Shown here piece by piece: positions 30,159-34,535 of a stretch of 34,535 nt of DNA. The DNA lies in assembly GCA_017459795.1 (NCBI GenBank), contig JAFUCG010000048.1, forward strand, positions 1-34,535. Reading direction: 5' to 3'. The notes beneath the pieces are model-generated. The model made no database searches. It had not been told where the DNA came from and saw nothing but the letters and a program-made list of their open reading frames with translations. A program made the translations under genes and the position numbers. Each line of letters starts with the position of its first letter. Within the stretch, counting starts at the first letter, position 1. This DNA is from Erysipelotrichaceae bacterium. Its GTDB lineage: Bacteria > Bacillota_I > Bacilli_A > Erysipelotrichales > Erysipelotrichaceae.

Positions 30159-31222
30159 TATCCCTTATATTCCTCAAGCTTCAGGATGGTTTCTCTGACC
30201 ATTTCCTTGGTTATTTCATAAGGAATATGGTTGAGTTCAGGATTAATGATCGTGGCATCAAGGATGTCATCCATTGGATCATCCTTTTCCAGATCCAAAT
30301 CCTTCAGACATACCGGAAGCTGAACCTTCTTATTAAATTCATATACCTTCTTGAGGTCTTCCATCTGATTGTCAATTAATAACTGTACTAAGGTACCATA
30401 AGAAACAATTTCACCGTGTAAGTGCTTCTGTTCCATCCATTCTCTGACTGTTAAGCCATAATATAATGCATGAGCCAAGGCACTGTTATAGTCTGGATTA
30501 ACGATCAGTGATACCCCACCTGTAGCGATGATGATTGACTTGATGACATCTTCAACTTCACTAGAAACAACATGGTTCTTAACGTCTTCATAGGCCTTTT
30601 CACCCTTTTCCAGGATTGGGTCATAACATAACGCTGAAATGGTTCTGCCAAAGTCACTTTCAAAGTCTACGACATCATTTTTTGAAGAGAAAACACATTC
30701 AACGTGTTTGGCCATTGTATCACCCATGCCTGCCCAGAAATACTTGGCAGGTGCGTTAACTACTATTTCAGGGTCAATGAAACAATGTACCGGAGGATTC
30801 TTCAAACGGTATACTTCCTTAAATGAACCGTCATCATTATGTAATACGGCAATTCTGGTAACTGCGGCACATGTAGAAGCGATGCTGGCAACAGTAAATA
30901 CCGGCTTGTTCAGCTTGTCACCTACTACCTTGGCCACGTCAATACACTTGCCACCGCCTACTGCCAGAATCAGATCAGCCTGCTTTATCTCTTCAACAGT
31001 GCTCAGCTTATCAATGTTGGCATATGAAGCTTCCTTGCCATATACTGCCTGATAAACGATTTCAAAATTCTTTAAAGCAGGAAGTACCTTATCACTGGAA
31101 GCCTTAAAGGCCTTTTCACCGTATAATAAGGCAACCTTACGGCCATAGAATGACATTACGTTTTCAAAATTATCAAATGCATCTGTTCCAATCGTATAAC
31201 ATGGAAGATAATAACTTTTCAT
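30158..31222 (-). CDS. Iron-containing alcohol dehydrogenase, glycerol-dehydrogenase-like
   Basis: The 354-residue protein follows the GldA layout: an N-terminal nucleotide fold with ILAVGGGKCIDVAK (about residues 85-98) and a helical metal domain with GMGDTMAKHVEC, HALYYGLT and HLHGEIVSYGT giving the metal-binding Asp/His residues. It would oxidise or reduce a polyol or hydroxyketone with NAD. The PTS, aldolase and isomerase genes before it suggest a sugar alcohol or a short aldehyde/ketone product as substrate. GAGGAGG precedes the ATG, and a terminator-like hairpin separates it from the isomerase gene. Confidence 0.85.
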   Translation of the reverse strand: MKSYYLPCYTIGTDAFDNFENVMSFYGRKVALLYGEKAFKASSDKVLPALKNFEIVYQAVYGKEASYANIDKLSTVEEIKQADLILAVGGGKCIDVAKVVGDKLNKPVFTVASIASTCAAVTRIAVLHNDDGSFKEVYRLKNPPVHCFIDPEIVVNAPAKYFWAGMGDTMAKHVECVFSSKNDVVDFESDFGRTISALCYDPILEKGEKAYEDVKNHVVSSEVEDVIKSIIIATGGVSLIVNPDYNSALAHALYYGLTVREWMEQKHLHGEIVSYGTLVQLLIDNQMEDLKKVYEFNKKVQLPVCLKDLDLEKDDPMDDILDATIINPELNHIPYEITKEMVRETILKLEEYKG

Positions 31223-31237
31223 ACTCTACCTCCTCTT

Positions 31238-31267
31238 CAAAAAACGATGTCTTAAAACACCGTTTTA
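31238..31267 (-). terminator. Partial terminator between isomerase and dehydrogenase genes
   Basis: On the minus strand AAAACGGTGT (31258-31267) pairs with ACATCGTTTT (31241-31250, one G-U pair), followed by TTG. The short T tract suggests attenuation of the dehydrogenase gene rather than full stop. Confidence 0.55.
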
Positions 31268-31273
31268 TTTACA

Positions 31274-31930
31274 TTATAAAAGTCCTTCAACAAACTTTCT
31301 TAATTCTTCGTCCTTGCAGCCTTCGAAGAAGCATTCCAGGAATCTTGGAGTCAATGACTTCTTAACGATATCCTGATCCATTGCGCTTAAAGCCTCAACT
31401 AATGGCTTGGCAACAGCAGCTTTAACTTCTACTAACTTGGCAGCGTTTCTGTTCTGAGATTCCTTACGGCCTGGTTCATTTGGGTATCCCATGCCCTTTG
31501 GAGAACCGAAAGCGATGTTAAAGATGTTCTTCAGGTTAACGTCAGCGCCCCAGCCAAAGCCCTTAGCGTATGGGATTGATAAAGCGTTACCGTTGTTGAT
31601 CTGTAAGAACAGGTAAGCGTCAGATGGTTCAATGCAGTATCCGCATACTACACCTGGCATCATGTTACATGCCATTAAAGCACCCTGACCAGTGCCGCAG
31701 CCTGTAACAACAAAGTCTACAGCGCCTGAATTTAATAACAGAGCAGCCTGTACACCAATGTTCAGGTATGTTAAGTAACCAGGTTCACCCAGCTGTAATG
31801 GAGCTTCTGCAGTATTCATGCCTGTGTTGTATACTGTGTGTCCCATTGGTTCTACAACTTCCTTCAGTACGCTTAAAACGAGTTCGTTCTTAGCTGACTG
31901 AGAGAATTCATTAATCATTGCAATTTTCAT
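31274..31930 (-). CDS. RpiB/LacA/LacB-family sugar-phosphate isomerase
   Basis: The 218-residue protein has the RpiB fold with the catalytic cysteine in VVTGCGTGQG (C78). It is longer than plain RpiB (about 150 residues) by a C-terminal extension (from about residue 150) that includes NEPGRKESQNRNAAKLVEV, as in a subgroup linked to unusual pentose, tetrose or polyol pathways. It should interconvert an aldose and a ketose phosphate. AAGGGAG precedes the ATG. It lies between the class II aldolase and the GldA-type gene, so it probably processes the same imported sugar phosphate. Confidence 0.86.
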   Translation of the reverse strand: MKIAMINEFSQSAKNELVLSVLKEVVEPMGHTVYNTGMNTAEAPLQLGEPGYLTYLNIGVQAALLLNSGAVDFVVTGCGTGQGALMACNMMPGVVCGYCIEPSDAYLFLQINNGNALSIPYAKGFGWGADVNLKNIFNIAFGSPKGMGYPNEPGRKESQNRNAAKLVEVKAAVAKPLVEALSAMDQDIVKKSLTPRFLECFFEGCKDEELRKFVEGLL

Positions 31931-31966
31931 ATCTTTTCTCCCTTTTTCTTCTATTGAAGATTAATA

Positions 31967-31988
31967 AAGGGCGGATTTCTCCGCCCTT
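31967..31988 (-). other. Stable intercistronic hairpin between aldolase and isomerase genes
   Basis: Perfect 9-bp GC-rich stem AAGGGCGGA (31967-31975) and TCCGCCCTT (31980-31988) with a GAAA loop on the minus strand. The following sequence (TATTAATC) is poor in T, so it may act as partial terminator or as a 3' stability element for the PTS-aldolase transcript. Confidence 0.65.
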
Positions 31989-31996
31989 AATTTAAG

Positions 31997-32881
31997 CTAT
32001 TCGTTACTGCCGTTATCAGCAGCTTCAAATGTATAACGGTCATTTGAACCAATTAAGCGGATATAATTTCTAACAAATTCTTTGACAGCCTTTTCAGCTA
32101 CCATTTCAATGCCGAGATAATCTGTATTTGGTTCAGCTTCCCATTTAGCCTTCATGGCAACTTCAGCAGCATGGAAAGCATCTGTGCAAACGTTAATCTT
32201 ATTGATACCACCAGCTACAGCCTTACGGATGTTCTCATCACCTGAGCCTGAACCGCCGTGCAGTACTAATGGCATTTTCAATGCAGCCTTTAATTCAGCA
32301 AGTCTTTCGAAGTCCAGCTTAGGAACGAATCCTGCAGGATACTTACCGTGAGCTGTACCGATTGCTACTGCCAAGGCATCAACGCCAGTTTCCTTTACGA
32401 ACTGAACAGCCTGTTCAACGTTGGTATATAAGTCATCTGTACGGCCATCGCCATCAGCTGCCTGGCCAACATGTCCAAGTTCTGCTTCAACTGAGATTCC
32501 CTTTGCATGTGCTAAGTCAACAACCATGCGTGTACGTCTAACGTTTTCTTCATATGGTAATGAAGAAGCGTCGATCATGACATTTGAGAATCCCCATTTG
32601 ATAGCGTCGATTTCAGCTTCCAGAGATGGACCGTGGTCTAAGTTCAAGCATACTGGAACACTTGCTCTTTCTGCCATTGCCTTGATCATTGGAACCATTT
32701 CTGTTGGGTGAGCCAGCTTTGACATCTGACCAACACCAAACTGAACGATGATTGGAGAATGTTCTTCTTCTGCAGCTTCGATAACTGCTCTAGCCATTTC
32801 CATGTTAACACTGTTGACAGCCATAACTGCATAGCCATCACGATTAGCGTTATCAAGGATATATTTCATGTTTACATACAT
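31997..32881 (-). CDS. Class II fructose/tagatose-bisphosphate aldolase family
   Basis: The 294-residue zinc aldolase has NLDHGPSLE (D82 and zinc ligand H83), VEAELGHVG (E134), GTAHGKYP (H178) and LVLHGGSGSG (H208 and phosphate loop). It would cleave a ketose 1-phosphate or bisphosphate into dihydroxyacetone phosphate and an aldehyde. In a PTS cluster without a phosphofructokinase the substrate may be a ketose 1-phosphate made by the transporter. The first ATG is preceded by AGAGGATG ten bases upstream; a second ATG four codons later is possible. Confidence 0.9.
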   Translation of the reverse strand: MYVNMKYILDNANRDGYAVMAVNSVNMEMARAVIEAAEEEHSPIIVQFGVGQMSKLAHPTEMVPMIKAMAERASVPVCLNLDHGPSLEAEIDAIKWGFSNVMIDASSLPYEENVRRTRMVVDLAHAKGISVEAELGHVGQAADGDGRTDDLYTNVEQAVQFVKETGVDALAVAIGTAHGKYPAGFVPKLDFERLAELKAALKMPLVLHGGSGSGDENIRKAVAGGINKINVCTDAFHAAEVAMKAKWEAEPNTDYLGIEMVAEKAVKEFVRNYIRLIGSNDRYTFEAADNGSNE

Positions 32882-32962
32882 AATAATTCATCCTCTTTCT
32901 ATATGAAGTTTCAGCCTAATTCAAGTTAAGATCAAATAACCTTTAATTCTAATTTCTATTTT

Positions 32963-34078
32963 TTATAAGTCGATATCAAGATCAACTACTTCTTCTTCAA
33001 CAGTTTCTTCTTCTTCTGGAGTCTTCTTCAGAACTGCATACAGAACACCTGTGATGACAGAACCGATGGCACAAGCTAATAACCACAGACCAACCTTGTT
33101 AGAAAGTGGAGCAACTAAGATACCACCATGAGAAGCTGGAGTACCAACACCCCATACCATAGCTAAGCCAGAAGCGATAGCAGAACCGATCATTGAAGAT
33201 GGAACAACTCTTAATGGGTCTTCAGCAACGAATGGTAATACACCTTCAGTGATGAAGCATAAGCCCATTGGGATACATGTATAAGCAGCATCCTTCTGCT
33301 GACGAGTGAACTTCTTTGGAGCTAAGATTGCAGCTAAGCCAACACCGATTGCAGGTGTCATACCGCCGATGATCTTTGCTGTTTCAGCACATTCACCGAT
33401 TCCGCCAGTCTGTGGGTTGTCTGCGTATAATGCGTTAGCAGCCATTGAAGCAGTCTTGTTGATAGGGCCGCCCATGTCGAAGCCCATGCAAGCACCGATA
33501 ACAGCACCAACAACGAATAATGAACCAGCAGCTAATGACTGAATCCAACCCTGGAATGCTAACATGATAGCTGATAATGGTTTCATTAAGATACCGAAGA
33601 ATACGAATGTAGCACAGCAAGTAGCGATTACTGGAATGATTAATACAGGCATTAAACCCTGTAAAGCCTTAGGCATCTTCCAAGTCTTCATCCACTTTAC
33701 GAAGTAACCAACTAAGAAGCCCATCAGCATAGCGCCAACGAAACCAGTCTTAGTAGGACCACCAGCATAGTAACCAATTGCGAAACCAGGAACGATACCA
33801 GGTCTGTCTGAGATTGAGTATGCGATACCAGCACATAAGAATGCATAAGCCCAGTTGAAGCCGTTTCCGTTCATTTCACCTAACATATGCATGAAGTCTG
33901 ATATCTTAGTGATTGAGTAGCCAGAATATGCTAAACCACCGATAGTTGGATCTGACAGTGGTACGCCACTCCATGAATAAGCCTTCTGAATAGCACCTGT
34001 AATACCGGCCATAACAACCATAGGAATCAGGAATGAAATACCAGTCATGATGTGCTTTCTAAATTCTGAAAATTTCAT
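32963..34078 (-). CDS. PTS system fructose-family EIIC
   Basis: The 371-residue membrane protein is a fructose-type PTS transport subunit: KHIMTGISFLIPMVV at the N-terminus, PGFAIGYYAGG, GACMGFDMGGPINKTA and CFITEGVLPF, with about nine or ten spans. The C-terminal tail is strongly acidic (EEEETVEEEVVDLDIDL). It forms the pore and sugar site. EIIB is a separate gene upstream; no EIIA is in the window and may lie beyond the right edge. GAGGGG precedes the ATG. Confidence 0.92.
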   Translation of the reverse strand: MKFSEFRKHIMTGISFLIPMVVMAGITGAIQKAYSWSGVPLSDPTIGGLAYSGYSITKISDFMHMLGEMNGNGFNWAYAFLCAGIAYSISDRPGIVPGFAIGYYAGGPTKTGFVGAMLMGFLVGYFVKWMKTWKMPKALQGLMPVLIIPVIATCCATFVFFGILMKPLSAIMLAFQGWIQSLAAGSLFVVGAVIGACMGFDMGGPINKTASMAANALYADNPQTGGIGECAETAKIIGGMTPAIGVGLAAILAPKKFTRQQKDAAYTCIPMGLCFITEGVLPFVAEDPLRVVPSSMIGSAIASGLAMVWGVGTPASHGGILVAPLSNKVGLWLLACAIGSVITGVLYAVLKKTPEEEETVEEEVVDLDIDL

Positions 34079-34123
34079 ATAATAGTCTTCCCCTCTAATT
34101 TTTTATAAAACTAAATTATAATA

Positions 34124-34441
34124 CTACTGTTTTGCTGCCAGTTTCTTTTCAATCGTAGATAATAAGCTCTTTGGCTGCTTCAATGCGACTGAAATAGGAA
34201 CGTCAACAATCTTTTTGCCCTTGAAACGATCAGCGCCACGGATTGCGATATCGTGAGTGTACAGAACAACGTCAGCGTTTCTGATGTCTTCAGCTGTCAG
34301 TTCGTTCTCGATACCTGCAGAGCCCTGAGTTTCAACCTTAATATCATGGCCTAATTCTTCTGCAGCCTTTTGCAGTTTTTCGGCAACGATGTAAGTGTGA
34401 GCAATGCCTGCTGTACAAGCTGTAATTGCAACAATTTTCAT
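34124..34441 (-). CDS. PTS system fructose-family EIIB
   Basis: The 105-residue cytoplasmic domain has the phosphocysteine motif ITACTAGIAHTYIVAEKL (C9) of fructose-type EIIB and a typical TQGSAGIENELT stretch. It passes phosphate from EIIA to the sugar carried by EIIC. AAAGGAG precedes the ATG by eight bases. It is the first complete gene of the PTS unit in the window; the 94 bp to the right edge hold no further gene I can recognise. Confidence 0.93.
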   Translation of the reverse strand: MKIVAITACTAGIAHTYIVAEKLQKAAEELGHDIKVETQGSAGIENELTAEDIRNADVVLYTHDIAIRGADRFKGKKIVDVPISVALKQPKSLLSTIEKKLAAKQ

Positions 34442-34535
34442 ATAGAAACTCCTTTCATAATCTTGAATTAGCTTAACTTATTTTATAATAGTTTTTTTTC
34501 TTCCTCAATATAGTTTCATGCAAAAATTATATAAA

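Overview
The window looks like chromosome from a low-GC, AT-rich Gram-positive (Firmicutes/Bacillota) gut anaerobe, most likely near the Erysipelotrichia. The reasons are strong AGGAGG-type ribosome binding sites, many lipoprotein signals, the Bacillus-like order pth-mfd-rqcP-divIC with the sporulation genes usually interspersed there missing (suggesting a non-sporing lineage), and a hybrid-kinase receiver type I associate with gut Firmicutes. That placement is inference; no rRNA or tRNA gene lies in the window.

Layout. (1) 333-2640, minus strand: a candidate yybP-ykoY manganese riboswitch with its own terminator leads a LURP-one-related protein and an uncharacterised 526-aa membrane protein. 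(2) 2656-3523: divergent Nudix hydrolase and GtrA-type membrane protein. (3) 3532-6120, plus strand: promoter, lysine-type riboswitch, terminator, then a polar amino-acid ABC transporter that is probably a lysine importer. (4) 6198-7335: small zinc-ribbon membrane protein and a TraX-like membrane protein, the latter probably made from a leaderless mRNA. (5) 7342-11990, minus strand: a tightly overlapped zinc operon (zur, znuA, znuC, znuB, lipoprotein, mnmM-like methyltransferase, VanX-type zinc dipeptidase). (6) 12049-13919: TetR-type regulator with an upstream palindrome, NudC-type Nudix enzyme, unknown small protein. (7) 14053-15512: small HTH protein and a chimeric gene. (8) 15619-25131, minus strand: AcpS-like protein, SipW-type signal peptidase, then a DNA/RNA maintenance block (mutL, miaA, a lipoprotein serpin, pth, mfd, rqcP, divIC). 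(9) 25208-34441, minus strand: carbohydrate catabolism in two units, fructose-type PTS EIIB/EIIC, class II aldolase, RpiB-type isomerase and a GldA-type dehydrogenase, then a racemase-family protein, a four-carbon acid sugar kinase, uxuA and uxuB. A small leaderless membrane protein gene sits between the two units on the other strand.

The most unusual feature is the gene at 14292-15512. It has the N-terminal membrane anchor and the two C-terminal receiver domains of a hybrid sensor kinase, but the sensor and kinase core is missing. In its place are 270 bases (14419-14688) that match the inside of mfd (18564-18833, opposite orientation) at 266 of 270 positions. The copy is read in the same frame as in Mfd and is in frame at both junctions. 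It carries the Walker A motif of Mfd but no complete helicase. Either a short mfd segment was copied into the kinase gene by a microhomology-linked rearrangement, or the assembly is chimeric; only read-level data can decide.
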